Shown: positions 9,398 through 18,562, counted from the stretch's first letter. The stretch: DNA of 64,000 nucleotides from Hymenobacter sp. HSC-4F20 (GCF_019599275.1 NZ_JAHZTD010000001.1:744001-808000); one strand, 5' to 3'. Translations and numbers: made by a program. The notes: generated by a model not told the origin, from the letters alone.

Positions 9398-10918
9398 TCA
9401 CTCCAACTCCCGCAGGGCCAGCTTCGCCTTGGTATCAGTGCTATTCTTGTATTCGTGCCGGGAATAGTTGAGGGCCTTCTGGAAGTACACTTTAGCCATG
9501 TTCTGCTGACCCTCCATCTGATACAAATACCCCAACTGCAGCGCTGACTGCGGCGCGAAGTAGTAGGGGGCGCTGCCGGCCAGAGCAATGGTGCGGGCGT
9601 AAAGCAGGCGGGCCGAGTCGGAGCGGCCGAGCAGCTGCCAGACCCGGGCGCGGCGGTAAGGCTCTTCCAGCCGGTCGCGCAGGGGGGTAGTGGGCGTGGC
9701 GCGGAAGCCGTTGAGTGAAACCAGCGCCTCGCGGTAGTAGCCCCCGTCGATTTGTAGGCGGGCACGGGTCAGGTACTGGTTTAGCGGCAGCTTGTCCTCG
9801 AAAAAGCGCTGAGCGTAGGTATCTTCTTCCAGCACAGTACGGCCGCCCGCCCCAATGCGGCGCCGATACTGCGCCGCCGCGGGAGCATCGCCGCCCAGCC
9901 AGGCCGCCAGGTACAGCTTAAAGTAGGCGTCTTTCCGGTAGTGCTGACCCTGATATTCCGCCAGGAACAGCTGATTGGCCCGCGCGGAAGCCGCGTATTG
10001 GCTTTGGTAGAGCAGCAGGTCGGCGGCCATGTGGTGCAGGTAGGGCAGGGGCAGGTAGCCTGGGCCGGAGGGCCGGGTGCGGTAGGCGGCCAGGGCAGCC
10101 TCGGTGTGGTGCTGCTTTTTAAGTTGGCTGATTAGTAGGTAGTTGAACAGAAGGTTGTCGGGCTGCTGGCGGCGCAGGGTTTCAATTAGGGCCAGGGCGG
10201 CTTCGGGCTGCTTGTAGTAGGTTTCCTCCAGCAGGGCCAGAATCAGGCGGGCTTCCAACTGAAAATCGTTGGGCTCGGTGGCGGCCCGGCGCAGATTGTG
10301 CAAACCGGCCTCGACGCTGCCCGGCAGCCCCAGCAGCTTCAGAAACCAGCGGTACGACTCGGGCAGGGACCCAATGAAGAACTGCATCATGCCCAGCGTT
10401 TTCCGCGCCGGCAGGAACTGGGGGTAGCGGCGCACTACTTGCTGCATCTGTTGGTAGCTCTGGCGCAGGCTCCAGGCCCCCTGCACCTCGTGCCCGAACA
10501 CCACCTGCGCGGCCGCCTGGTGCAGCCGGATTTCTGCGCGAACATACTCCCGCAGCGCACCCGTTTCCGCCGATTTTTCCAGAGCCGTCAGTCGCCGGTC
10601 CTGCGCTTCCACAGTGGCCGCGTAGCGGCTGGCATCCTGGCTGATGAGCAACTCGGTAATGGCCAGGCAGTCTTGCACCAGGAGTGTGCCAGCCGCCGCA
10701 GGGGCTTCTTTCAGAAGTGCGCGCGCCGCGACGGGCCGCAGCTTTAGCACCTCGGCGTAGGCGCGGGCCTGGGGAACGGAGAGGCCTGGCCCGGCTAAGG
10801 TCTCGCGCCGAGGTTCGCGGAAGGAAGCACAGAGGAAAGCAGAAGAGAACAGCAGTAGCCAGAACAGGCTCTGCTTTCCTCTGCGCTTCCTCCTGCGAAC
10901 CTCGGCGAGAAACTTCAT
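9398..10918 (-). CDS. Tetratricopeptide-like secreted or anchored protein with repeat-encoded N-terminus
   Basis: Unrecognised protein of 506 residues, almost wholly helical and TPR-like (for example RRYPQFLPARKTLGMMQFF, a tetratricopeptide-like pair spacing through residues 150-500). It starts with a positively charged stretch and a hydrophobic segment (SLFWLLLFSSAFLCA, about 16-31), which could act as a signal or lipoprotein-type anchor. Codons 3 to about 40 are contained in a large imperfect palindrome at 10801-10910, so the N-terminus may have been supplied by a mobile palindromic element. The remainder looks like ordinary chromosomal coding sequence. Transcription likely ends near the 9186-9397 spacer, where nothing else was seen. 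Confidence 0.75.
   Translation of the reverse strand: MKFLAEVRRRKRRGKQSLFWLLLFSSAFLCASFREPRRETLAGPGLSVPQARAYAEVLKLRPVAARALLKEAPAAAGTLLVQDCLAITELLISQDASRYAATVEAQDRRLTALEKSAETGALREYVRAEIRLHQAAAQVVFGHEVQGAWSLRQSYQQMQQVVRRYPQFLPARKTLGMMQFFIGSLPESYRWFLKLLGLPGSVEAGLHNLRRAATEPNDFQLEARLILALLEETYYKQPEAALALIETLRRQQPDNLLFNYLLISQLKKQHHTEAALAAYRTRPSGPGYLPLPYLHHMAADLLLYQSQYAASARANQLFLAEYQGQHYRKDAYFKLYLAAWLGGDAPAAAQYRRRIGAGGRTVLEEDTYAQRFFEDKLPLNQYLTRARLQIDGGYYREALVSLNGFRATPTTPLRDRLEEPYRRARVWQLLGRSDSARLLYARTIALAGSAPYYFAPQSALQLGYLYQMEGQQNMAKVYFQKALNYSRHEYKNSTDTKAKLALRELE
10801..10910. repeat. Intragenic imperfect palindrome (arms of about 42 bp)
   Basis: The left arm (10801-10847) and right arm (10867-10910) match after a 2-bp gap and a few changes, sharing the blocks CCGAGGTTCGC and CAGAGGAAAGCAGA. 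The element lies entirely inside the 5' end of the 506-residue TPR-like gene, right after its start codon. It resembles mobile intergenic palindromes rather than ordinary coding DNA. Confidence 0.8.
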
Positions 10919-10923
10919 TAGAC

Positions 10924-10954
10924 AAAAAAAGAACGGCCCCGGAAAAGGCCGTTC
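10924..10954 (-). terminator. Terminator of the zinc-ribbon gene
   Basis: Stem GAACGGCC (10931-10938) pairs with GGCCGTTC (10947-10954), followed on the minus strand by seven Ts. It lies between the stop of the zinc-ribbon gene and the start of the next minus-strand gene. Confidence 0.85.
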
Positions 10955-10977
10955 TCTTCATAAAAGGGTAGTACCGC

Positions 10978-11727
10978 TTACGCGTTGCGGGCCTCTACGT
11001 CGGCCAGGACGCGGCCGCAGTGCTCACACACGATAATTTTTTTGTGGGCAATGATGTCGGCCTGGCGCTGGGGGGGTACCGTGTTGAAGCAGCCGCCGCA
11101 GGCGTCGCGCTTCACCGTTACCACGGCCAAACCGTTGCGCACGTTGCCCCGGATGCGCGTGTAAGCCGTTAGCAGACGGTCTTCTACGGGCTGCACAGCC
11201 GTGGAGCGCTCCTCCATAAGCTTTTTCTCATCGGCTTCGCTTTCGCTCACGATGGTTTCCAGCTCGGCCTTCTTATTGTCAAGGTCTTTCTTGCGCTCTT
11301 CCAGGCGCTGCTTGGTACCGCTGATTTCCGTGTTTTTCAGCTCAATCTGGTACTGCGCCTCTTTGATTTTCTTTTCCGAAATCTGGATTTCCAGCTTCTG
11401 CAACTCGATTTCCTTGGCAATGGCCTCGTACTCGCGGTTATTGCGCACGTTCTGCTGCTGATCTTCGTAGCGCTTAATCAGGCCATCGGCGTCTTTGGCG
11501 TTCTGCTTGCGCTGCTTGATCTGGTCGTTGAGGGCGGCAATTTCCTCATCGAATTTGCCTACGCGCACCTCGTACCCTGCAATTTCGTCCTCCAAGTCCC
11601 GAACTTCTTCGGGCAGGTCGCCGCGCACGCGCCGGATTTCGTCCAGTTGCGAGTCAATGCGCTGCAGGTTCAGAAGGGCTTCCAGCTTACTGGCAACGGG
11701 GGTTTCCGCGGAGGGATTAGAAATCAT
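10978..11727 (-). CDS. Coiled-coil protein with C4 zinc ribbon (DUF164 type)
   Basis: Conserved cytoplasmic protein of unknown exact role, proposed in some species to bind nucleic acid. From the start chosen (MISNPSAETP) it has 249 residues. About residues 20-185 form a long coiled coil rich in Glu/Lys/Gln. The C-terminal zinc ribbon has two cysteine pairs, CGGC and CEHC, about 25 residues apart, with a basic stretch between. Its start overlaps the stop of the Nif3-like gene by 11 bp, so the two are translationally coupled. This pairing is widespread in Bacteroidota. Confidence 0.88.
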   Translation of the reverse strand: MISNPSAETPVASKLEALLNLQRIDSQLDEIRRVRGDLPEEVRDLEDEIAGYEVRVGKFDEEIAALNDQIKQRKQNAKDADGLIKRYEDQQQNVRNNREYEAIAKEIELQKLEIQISEKKIKEAQYQIELKNTEISGTKQRLEERKKDLDNKKAELETIVSESEADEKKLMEERSTAVQPVEDRLLTAYTRIRGNVRNGLAVVTVKRDACGGCFNTVPPQRQADIIAHKKIIVCEHCGRVLADVEARNA

Positions 11728-12817
11728 AACGGACGGGGTTGGTGAGGGTCTCAGCAATTAAGAGCGCAAAAGTACTTCCAAAGTTACCCATAAGCAAATC
11801 CCGGAAGATTTCCCCGGTAAACTGCTCGCTCTCAAAATGACCTACGTCGCAGAGCAGTAACCGGCCTTCAGAAGCGAAATATTCGTGGTATTTCAAGTCG
11901 CCGGTCACGTAGGCGTCGGCTCCGGCGGCGCGGGCTTTGCCAATGAGAAAACTACCGGCGCCACCGCACACGGCCACTTTTTTAATTGGCCCCTCGAACT
12001 CTGTATGCTTCACTACGGGCACGCCCAGGGCCTGCTTCAGCCGCTGCCGGAACTCGCGGGGGCTGAGGGCTTCGGGCAAGTCCCCGATCATGCCGGCCCC
12101 TACATCCTGGGTAGTGTTTTCGAGCCGGATGATTTCGTAGGCTACCTCTTCGTAGGGGTGCGCCTGACGCAGGGCCCGCAACGCGGTGTGCTGCAGATGC
12201 AGGGGTAGCAGTACTTCCACGCGCTCCTCGCGCACGGTTTCAGGTTTGTCCTGCCGGCCGATAAACGGGTCGGTGCCGGCGCCGGGGGTGAACGTGCCGG
12301 TGCCCTCGGTGCGGAAGCTGCACCCGGAGTAGTCGCCGACCTGACCCGCGCCAGCTCGGTAGAGAGCTTGCAATACTGCCTCCGTATGCGCGAGGGGAAC
12401 ATAAGTAATCAGCTTGGCCAGCAAACCGGGTTTGGGGTCGAGGATGCGCAGGTTGGTAAGACCCAGCTTGTCGGCCAGCTTGCGGTTTACGCCGTGGCGC
12501 ACGTTGTCGAGGTTGGTGTGGGCGGCGTACAGGGCTACCTCGTGCCGGATGGCTTTGAGCAGCGTTTGCTCCACCTCGTTGGCCCCAGTCAGGCGCTTGA
12601 GGGGTTTGAAGATGAGTGGGTGGTGGGCTACCACTACGTTGCAGCCGCGGCGCACGGCCTCGTCTACTACGGCCGGCGTGCAGTCCAGGGCAATCAGGAC
12701 CCCGCGCACTTCCATCTGCGGGTCGCCGCACTGCAGGCCGGCATTGTCGTAGGACTCCTGGTAGGCGAGGGGCGCGGCCCGCTCCAGCACGCGGGCAAGA
12801 TCTTGAACGGTAGGCAT
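11717..12817 (-). CDS. Nif3-like dinuclear metal-centre protein
   Basis: Member of the Nif3/YbgI family, hexameric toroids with a two-metal site; sometimes annotated as GTP cyclohydrolase I type 2. The 366 residues are the long form with the inserted middle domain (about 130-240). Metal-ligand segments are visible: VVAHHPLIFK (about 63-72), AHTNLDNVRHGV (about 99) and LLCDVGHFESEQ near the end. The exact physiological reaction is not established. It overlaps the zinc-ribbon gene downstream. The 190-bp spacer upstream (12818-13007) shows no gene. Confidence 0.9.
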   Translation of the reverse strand: MPTVQDLARVLERAAPLAYQESYDNAGLQCGDPQMEVRGVLIALDCTPAVVDEAVRRGCNVVVAHHPLIFKPLKRLTGANEVEQTLLKAIRHEVALYAAHTNLDNVRHGVNRKLADKLGLTNLRILDPKPGLLAKLITYVPLAHTEAVLQALYRAGAGQVGDYSGCSFRTEGTGTFTPGAGTDPFIGRQDKPETVREERVEVLLPLHLQHTALRALRQAHPYEEVAYEIIRLENTTQDVGAGMIGDLPEALSPREFRQRLKQALGVPVVKHTEFEGPIKKVAVCGGAGSFLIGKARAAGADAYVTGDLKYHEYFASEGRLLLCDVGHFESEQFTGEIFRDLLMGNFGSTFALLIAETLTNPVRYDF

Positions 12818-13007
12818 CTATTCGTACGAAGCAGGTAAGGATGAGGAATGAAGAATGCGCCGGGCGTACGGTAGAAACGCCTAGGTACGGCGCATCGTTG
12901 AGCGGCGCCCGCGCTGTAACCATCGTGCACCACGAACCTTAGTTGATGGCGCTGACAATGAAGCGCAAATATGTAGCTTAATCATCCCCCCGTGCACTCC
13001 TCTATTG

Positions 13008-13676
13008 TTAGACTGAGTTAAGCACCTCCACGTAGCGCGCTACGTTTTCGGCCAGGGCGCGGCGCTTGTACTGCATCAGAAATCTAGGATGGTCGAGGAT
13101 ATGAAGCTGGTCGAAGAGGTGTAACTCCTCGTTGAGCCGGGTGAAGTACTGGCCATTACGGCGGCCCAGGCAGATGGCCGCGTGCCGGGCAAGCCCCACC
13201 TCGGTGGTTTGGCGAAGCACGGCCTCCTGAATGCTGGGCCACAGGGCTGCCGTGACGGCCGACGAATCGTAGAAATTGTAGTTCAGCCCCTCACGCAGCA
13301 GTACCAGGGGGTAGAGCGAGCCGAGAAAGAAGCGCTGATAAAAAGCCTGGGGGCCGCCCATGGCCTGCACCACTGCCTGCACAAACTCGCTGGACGGCTC
13401 CCGGCGGCGCGGTAGCGTGTTTTCGATGCCCCAAGCGGCCAAAGCCACGGGGTCGGTGAAGGCTACGCCGGTGCGGCCGTTGCCTAGGCGGCCGGGGTTG
13501 ATGCCCAGCAGGGCCACCCGCGGCTGCTCACCCTGGTAGTAGCGCTGGGCAAACTGGGTAAACAAGGCCCGAGGCGTTGGCTCCTGGTAGGGGCTGTAGG
13601 CCTGCACATTCTCGGGCAAGGGCGGGGGGAGAGGAAATTCGGTCAGGAAGCGCGTCAGACGGTTGGCAAAAGACAT
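13008..13676 (-). CDS. SMUG2-type uracil-DNA glycosylase
   Basis: Probable base-excision repair glycosylase that removes uracil or oxidised/deaminated pyrimidines. The start chosen (MSFANRLTRF) gives 222 residues. The catalytic-loop motif LLGINPGRLGNGRTGVAF is at about 65-82, with Asn in the position characteristic of SMUG enzymes. The later motif HPRFLMQYKRR is the C-terminal DNA-intercalating loop typical of the SMUG2 branch known from Pedobacter. The frame extends 15 codons upstream without a convincing start. It lies next to a palindrome and a decayed phosphatase gene. Confidence 0.8.
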   Translation of the reverse strand: MSFANRLTRFLTEFPLPPPLPENVQAYSPYQEPTPRALFTQFAQRYYQGEQPRVALLGINPGRLGNGRTGVAFTDPVALAAWGIENTLPRRREPSSEFVQAVVQAMGGPQAFYQRFFLGSLYPLVLLREGLNYNFYDSSAVTAALWPSIQEAVLRQTTEVGLARHAAICLGRRNGQYFTRLNEELHLFDQLHILDHPRFLMQYKRRALAENVARYVEVLNSV

Positions 13677-13722
13677 ACGCAAGCAGTACGTGGTGCCCCG
13701 TTGTACGGCGGCGCGGCGCATA

Positions 13723-13763
13723 CGGCTGCCGTAGCGGGCGAGGAGGTGCCGCTACGGCAGCCG
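13723..13763. repeat. 15-bp perfect inverted repeat
   Basis: 13723-13737 and 13749-13763 are exact reverse complements (CGGCTGCCGTAGCGG), with an 11-nt loop. It covers the end of the phosphatase pseudogene, whose last codons lie in the right arm, and the region before the glycosylase gene. There is no T-run, so termination is doubtful. Confidence 0.75.
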
Positions 13764-14482
13764 CACCCGGATGATAGCCACATCATCGGTCGGAACCAGA
13801 CCCGCAGCATTTTTCAGCCGGCGAACCTTGATGTTGAGCATTTCGGCACGCTCGGTTAGTTCTTCGTCGACCAGCAGCCGGTGGGCTACCGGCTGCTGGT
13901 CGGAGCGGTGGCGGGCTAAAAGCTGTCGATGCCGTCCGTGGCCAGGCTAATATCCCGGCAGGCAACTACATGCAAGTACTGTTGCTACCGAGCGTACCAC
14001 GTATCGAAGTCTTCACCTAGATGATAGGCCAGATAATCGGGCCGGTTTAGCCGCTCGAAGCGTATAAGCTCACCGTTTACGGCCACCGCCGCGAGGCCGA
14101 GCGCCAGCAGCACGGCCTCGCGGCGGGCCGTGTCCAGCAATAGGACAACCAGCGTGGTAAGTAGCTCGGTTGTGGTGAGCAGGAGCTGATTGCTCATATC
14201 TCGAAACCCCTGGAATACGCTTGCTACTAGAAGCCTGAGTTCTGCCGGCAAGGGCAACGGAGCGGCCCGGAGCTGGTATAGCGCCTGGTAGTGGTACTCC
14301 TGTACCGCTTTACGGAGCAGCTTGGCCCCGAGCGTAGCGGCGAAGTGGCTGTCCTGGCCCATGCTGCACTCGTCCAGCGCGGCGCAGACGAGCTTGTGCT
14401 CTCCCAGCGGTAGCACTACCTTGAAATCTTCGCAAAAATCAACGTGATACTCTCCCCGTTGTAGGAACTGATAAATTATCAT
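13752..14482 (-). pseudogene. Decayed PP2C-like serine/threonine phosphatase
   Basis: The first 165 codons (MIIYQFLQRG... to EDFDTWYAR) resemble the PP2C-type phosphatases of Bacteroidota but end at a TAG at 13985-13987. The same frame then continues with QQYLHVVACRDISLATDGI until a second TAG. A one-base shift near 13921 restores a frame ending VPTDDVAIIRVRLP, which is the PP2C C-terminal metal-binding motif. Two metal-ligand motifs are also altered: the usual DG near residue 38 reads DE, and the expected GDG reads GLA. Stop, frameshift and lost ligands together mark it as non-functional as a phosphatase. The N-terminal piece could still be made. Confidence 0.75.
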
Positions 14483-14645
14483 CGGGAGCAGGGCTTTCCA
14501 GCGGGGGCTGCTGCGGCAACATCGGGTAGGAGACTAAGCCGGAAAGCGGCCCAATAGTCGGCATTTACCGCTGTTTCTGCCAAAAAACCGTGGCCTGGGC
14601 CCTCATTATAGGCCGGGACGCCCTCGTAAGCTGTCAGCAACCCGT

Positions 14646-14653
14646 TATTTTTG
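14646..14653 (+). promoter_or_regulatory. lpxK promoter -7 box TATTTTTG
   Basis: Exact TAnnTTTG on the plus strand, 26 bp before the chosen lpxK ATG. It helps fix the start at 14680 rather than the upstream in-frame GTG, which lies before the box. No TTG -33 element stands out. Confidence 0.5.
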
Positions 14654-14679
14654 CGCCTCTGTTATCCTCTTCTCGCCCG

Positions 14680-15741
14680 ATGCCAGCTTTGCTTACCCTG
14701 TTGCTTGCCCCGTTTAGCTGGCTGTACGCCGGCGTTATGGCGGTGCGCAACTGGCTTTACGAAACGGGGCGCCGGCCTGCTACTTATTTCGAAGAGGTGC
14801 CGGTACTGAACGTGGGCAACCTGCGGGTAGGCGGCACGGGCAAAACCCCCCACGTAGCCTGGCTGGTGGCCTGGCTGCAGGCCCAAGGCCAGCGGCCCGC
14901 CCTGCTGAGCCGGGGCTACGGCCGCCGCACCCGCGGATACCGCCGCGCTACCCCCGCGGATACCGCCGCTACCATCGGCGACGAGCCCCTGCAGCAACTG
15001 CGTCACTTCGGGGGGGGCGTTCCGGTGGTCGTAAGCGAGGACCGGGTCAGCGGCATTCAGCGCCTGCTCCGGGAGGAGCCCGCCACTACCGCCGTGGTGC
15101 TCGATGATGCCTACCAGCACCGGCGTGTGCGGGCCGCCTGTACCATTCTGCTCACGGAGCAGGAGCGCCCGTTTTACGAGGATTTCGTGCTGCCCGCCGG
15201 CCGCCTGCGCGAAAGCCGCGCCGGTGCCGCCCGGGCCGATATTATCATCGTGACGAAGTGCACGCCCCAATTGTCGGCTACCATCCGGCAGGAAATTACG
15301 CGCCGCATTCGGCGCTACGCCCGCCCCGCCGCGCCAGTGCTTTTCTCCTGCTACAGGTACGGCCTGCCAGTGCCTGTGACGCCGGGAGCCAGCCCCATTC
15401 CAGGGTCCGAAGTGGTGCTGCTCACGGGCATTGCCCGGCCCGAGCCGCTGCTGGAACACCTGCGGGCGGTAGGCTACCGGGTAGCCCACCACGCCCGCTT
15501 CCCCGACCACCACACCTTTGCGGCTTCCGAGCTGCAGCAGCTGGCCGCACAATTACGGCCCGGCCAGAGCGTTTTCACCACGCAAAAGGATGCGGCCCGG
15601 CTGCTGGAGCCCACACTGGCGGACAGTTTGGCCGCCATGCCCGTATTTTACATTCCCATTGACGTTCAGTTTCTGGCCGGGGGCGAAGTCCGCCTGGCCG
15701 AGCTGCTGACTCCGTACTTTCAGCCCCACGCTGTTGTCTGA
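14680..15741 (+). CDS. lpxK: Tetraacyldisaccharide 4'-kinase LpxK
   Basis: Inner-membrane kinase that phosphorylates the 4' position of the lipid A precursor. From the ATG at 14680 it has 353 residues. A hydrophobic N-terminal segment (LLTLLLAPFSWLYAGVMAV) anchors it. The P-loop region VGGTGKTPHVAWL follows GNLR. DDAYQH (about residue 145) and FPDHH are the conserved catalytic-region motifs. Its end overlaps the porin gene by 8 bp. An in-frame GTG at 14590 would add 30 residues but precedes the promoter-like box. Confidence 0.95.
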   Translation: MPALLTLLLAPFSWLYAGVMAVRNWLYETGRRPATYFEEVPVLNVGNLRVGGTGKTPHVAWLVAWLQAQGQRPALLSRGYGRRTRGYRRATPADTAATIGDEPLQQLRHFGGGVPVVVSEDRVSGIQRLLREEPATTAVVLDDAYQHRRVRAACTILLTEQERPFYEDFVLPAGRLRESRAGAARADIIIVTKCTPQLSATIRQEITRRIRRYARPAAPVLFSCYRYGLPVPVTPGASPIPGSEVVLLTGIARPEPLLEHLRAVGYRVAHHARFPDHHTFAASELQQLAAQLRPGQSVFTTQKDAARLLEPTLADSLAAMPVFYIPIDVQFLAGGEVRLAELLTPYFQPHAVV

Positions 15742-17785
15742 CCCACTACTGATTTCGTTGTTACCGGGCCCGGTGGCCCGCATTTTCGGAGCTTCGCCGG
15801 CGCGCTGCCGGGTACGTCGGCCGGTCCGCGCGGGGCTGGCTGCGGCCGTCTTGGCCAGCGCCAGCCTGCTGCCGGGCACCGGCCATGCCCAGGTGCTGGA
15901 CGATTCGACCAAAGTGCGCTACGGGGCCCACACAACCTTTATCCTGCGGGAGGCCGATATATTCCGGGGCGATACGCTGGGCCGCATGGTGGATACTACC
16001 CTCACGCGCCTGCCCCAAACCCGCTACTGGGTCCACGACAGCACTTACCAGCAGGACTTAGGTAATTTCGGGACGGCCTCGCGCCGCTTGCTCTGGGAGC
16101 CGAACCTGCAGCTGGGCGCGCGCCTGGGCCGCAACGTCTTTGACCGGTATGTGCGCGACGCGGCTACCGTTCCGTACTACGACACCCGCTCACCCTACAC
16201 CTTCTTCCGCTTTTTCCAGGGCAACCCCTACGAGCAGGTGTTTGAGCTGTCCTACGCCCGTAGCATTAAGAAGGCTTTCAACGTGGGCTTTGCCTACGAG
16301 CGGTTCGGCTCCAACAAGTACCTGGGCGTTTCCAATACCCAGACGGGGCAGGTGGAGCACAGCAATTTCCTGTTCTTCGTGCGCTACCAGTCGCCCAATG
16401 ACCGTTACCATGCCGTGGCCAACTTCAGCACGGCCCGGCACCGGGTGGCCGAGCAAGGTGGTATTCTGCCGCTGGCTACCGATACTCTGGAGGGAGGCAA
16501 TGGCAAAATCGACTTGTCGAAGCTCTTTGACTACGAGCGGGAACAGGTGCGCCTGCGCCGGGCCATCAACCGCGACTCCCGCGACCGGGTGCGCCTGGCC
16601 CATACCTACCGCCTGCTCGGCCGGGGCCTGACCGTGTTTCACATTCTGGACTGGAGCCGGCAGCTCAATAAGTACACCGACGACCAACTGACGACCACGG
16701 CCACGGCCAGCGCGCCGCTATTCTACCCCGCGTTCCGGTTGAGCACAGCCCAGACCGATGAGCGGGCCGAGTTCCGGCAGCTGGAAAACACGGTGGGCGT
16801 AATGGGCAACAGCAACACAGTTGAATACCGCCTCTATGGCCGCCAGCGTACGTACTCGCTGGTCACCCGGGCCGCCTTCGGACAGCCCGCTGTGGTGCGC
16901 GAGGCCCTGCCCGACCGGGCTGGCAATCAGCTGTTTCTGGGCGGCACGGCGGCATTCCGCTACCGGCAGTTCGCCATCGAAACGGCCGGGGAGCTGCGCC
17001 CGGCCATCAACATCAAGGACAGCGAGTACTGGGGCCGGGGCAGCGCCCGGCTAGGGCCATTGAGCGGGGAGGTGCTGGTGGCCAGCTACGCGCCCACCCT
17101 CACCCAACAGGAGTTCTACGGCAACCACTACCGCTGGGGCCAGCGCGCCGATAGCGCTGACTACCAGCTTCCTTACATCACGGGTTTCCGCAATACCAAG
17201 GTGCAGCAGCTGAAGGTGCGCGCCGCCCGGCAACTGGGCCAGCACTACCTGGACGTCACGGGCACCCTGGCCAACATCGTGGATTTGGTGTATTTCAACC
17301 AGCAGGCTCTGCCGGCCCAGCGCGGGCAGGCCCAGCAGCTCACCAGCCTCACGGTGCGCTACCGCACGCACGTGGGCTCTATTTTCTGGGAAAACCAGGC
17401 GACTTACACGCTAGGGGCCGAGGACGACAAGCAGGGCATCCGGGTACCCACGCTGGTCGGCGACGCCCGCCTCTACTACCAGGGCTACGTGTTCAAAAAG
17501 GCCTTGCTGACGCAAGTTGGCGTGCAGGGGTACTTTCAGTCGCGGTGGAAGGCCTACGACTACAGCCCCAGTACCCAGCAGTTCTACCTCCAGGATCACT
17601 TCACCATCCGGAACACACCGCTGGTGGACGTGTTCCTGAGCGGCGACATTAAAACCGTGGGCGTGTTCCTGAAAATGGCTTACGTCAACCAGTTCCTACC
17701 TCAGTCGGGCTACTACACCACGCCTTACTACGTGGGTATGCCCCGCCGCTTCCAGTTTGGCATTCGGTGGCAATTCTTTAATTGA
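15734..17785 (+). CDS. Putative Bacteroidota porin
   Basis: Outer-membrane beta-barrel protein of the type annotated putative porin in Bacteroidota. The 683-residue frame begins with TTG inside the end of lpxK; other start codons within the first 40 codons are possible. A signal peptide is visible (AGLAAAVLASASLLPGTGHA, about 33-52), then a Tyr/Arg/Phe-rich body with alternating polar and hydrophobic residues typical of membrane strands. The C-terminus ends in FGIRWQFFN, an aromatic end typical of outer-membrane barrels. The overlap with lpxK suggests co-expression of two envelope genes. The transported substrate is unknown. Confidence 0.8.
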   Translation: MSDPLLISLLPGPVARIFGASPARCRVRRPVRAGLAAAVLASASLLPGTGHAQVLDDSTKVRYGAHTTFILREADIFRGDTLGRMVDTTLTRLPQTRYWVHDSTYQQDLGNFGTASRRLLWEPNLQLGARLGRNVFDRYVRDAATVPYYDTRSPYTFFRFFQGNPYEQVFELSYARSIKKAFNVGFAYERFGSNKYLGVSNTQTGQVEHSNFLFFVRYQSPNDRYHAVANFSTARHRVAEQGGILPLATDTLEGGNGKIDLSKLFDYEREQVRLRRAINRDSRDRVRLAHTYRLLGRGLTVFHILDWSRQLNKYTDDQLTTTATASAPLFYPAFRLSTAQTDERAEFRQLENTVGVMGNSNTVEYRLYGRQRTYSLVTRAAFGQPAVVREALPDRAGNQLFLGGTAAFRYRQFAIETAGELRPAINIKDSEYWGRGSARLGPLSGEVLVASYAPTLTQQEFYGNHYRWGQRADSADYQLPYITGFRNTKVQQLKVRAARQLGQHYLDVTGTLANIVDLVYFNQQALPAQRGQAQQLTSLTVRYRTHVGSIFWENQATYTLGAEDDKQGIRVPTLVGDARLYYQGYVFKKALLTQVGVQGYFQSRWKAYDYSPSTQQFYLQDHFTIRNTPLVDVFLSGDIKTVGVFLKMAYVNQFLPQSGYYTTPYYVGMPRRFQFGIRWQFFN

Positions 17786-17789
17786 ATCT

Positions 17790-17869
17790 GTGAAGTAGTG
17801 CAAAGTGAAGTGGCGGAGTAGCCCCATTCTGCCCTTCACAATTTCACCCTTTTCCTCTTCACTACTTGA
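17790..17869. repeat. Degenerate TTCAC/GTGAA inverted-repeat element
   Basis: The spacer between porin and miaE is made of GTGAAGTAGTG near 17790-17800 and several TTCAC blocks, ending with TTCACTACTT near 17859-17868, so its ends pair. It includes TTCACAATTTCAC, also present in the palindrome at 7855-7922. It is likely a worn member of the same family. Confidence 0.45.
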
Positions 17870-17873
17870 AAGC

Positions 17874-18470
17874 ATGAAAGAGAAAACCATTCTGAAACTG
17901 AAGCTGAACTCCGACCCACGCTGGGTGGATATTGCCAGCAAGAACATCGTCGATATTTTAGTGGACCACGCTTACTGCGAACAGAAGGCGGCCAGCACCG
18001 GTATTTCTCTCATTGTGAAATACCCCGAAAAAACGCGCTTGGTGGAAGAGCTGACGGCCCTTGTGGCCGAGGAGTGGGAGCATTTTACGCGGGTGCTGCA
18101 GGAGCTGCGTAAGCGCGGCCACGAGTTGGGCCGTCCGCGGCGCGACGAGTACGTGGTGCAGCTGATGAGCCATGTACGCAAGGGTGGTGCCCGGGAGCGG
18201 CAGTTGATGGATCAGCTGCTAGTAAGCGCTCTGATAGAAGCACGTAGCTGCGAGCGGTTCAAGCTGCTCTGGAAGCACATCCCCGATCCTGAGTTAAGTC
18301 AGTTCTACTACGAGCTGATGGTTTCCGAAGCCGGTCATTTTGTGAGTTACGTGGACCTGGCCAAGGAGTACTGCAATGCCGCGGAGGTAGATGCCCGCCT
18401 GCAGGAGCTGCTTAAAATTGAGGGCGAGATTGTCACCAATCTGCCCGTCCGCGACGACCGGATGCACTAG
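17874..18470 (+). CDS. miaE: tRNA-(ms2io6A)-hydroxylase MiaE
   Basis: Non-haem di-iron monooxygenase that hydroxylates the isopentenyl side chain of ms2i6A37 in tRNA. The start chosen (MKEKTILKLK) gives 198 residues; the 23 codons before it are repeat DNA. Di-iron ligands appear in AEEWEHF, LIEARSCERF and VSEAGHF, spaced as in ferritin-like four-helix bundles. The enzyme needs the product of MiaB, also encoded in this window, so the full ms2io6A route is probably present. Confidence 0.93.
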   Translation: MKEKTILKLKLNSDPRWVDIASKNIVDILVDHAYCEQKAASTGISLIVKYPEKTRLVEELTALVAEEWEHFTRVLQELRKRGHELGRPRRDEYVVQLMSHVRKGGARERQLMDQLLVSALIEARSCERFKLLWKHIPDPELSQFYYELMVSEAGHFVSYVDLAKEYCNAAEVDARLQELLKIEGEIVTNLPVRDDRMH

Positions 18471-18562
18471 CCGCCAGGTAAAAAAGCAGATGGATTCTCA
18501 TTCAATTCTTGCGGTAGCGCTAGGAGTCATATATTAGGCTCCTGAACTCTACCTGTCAGCGG

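Noticed and set aside
10182..10961. 259-codon minus-strand frame overlapping the TPR-like gene
   Set aside because: Arg/Pro/Gly-rich composition typical of a shadow frame; its upstream part also arises from the palindrome.
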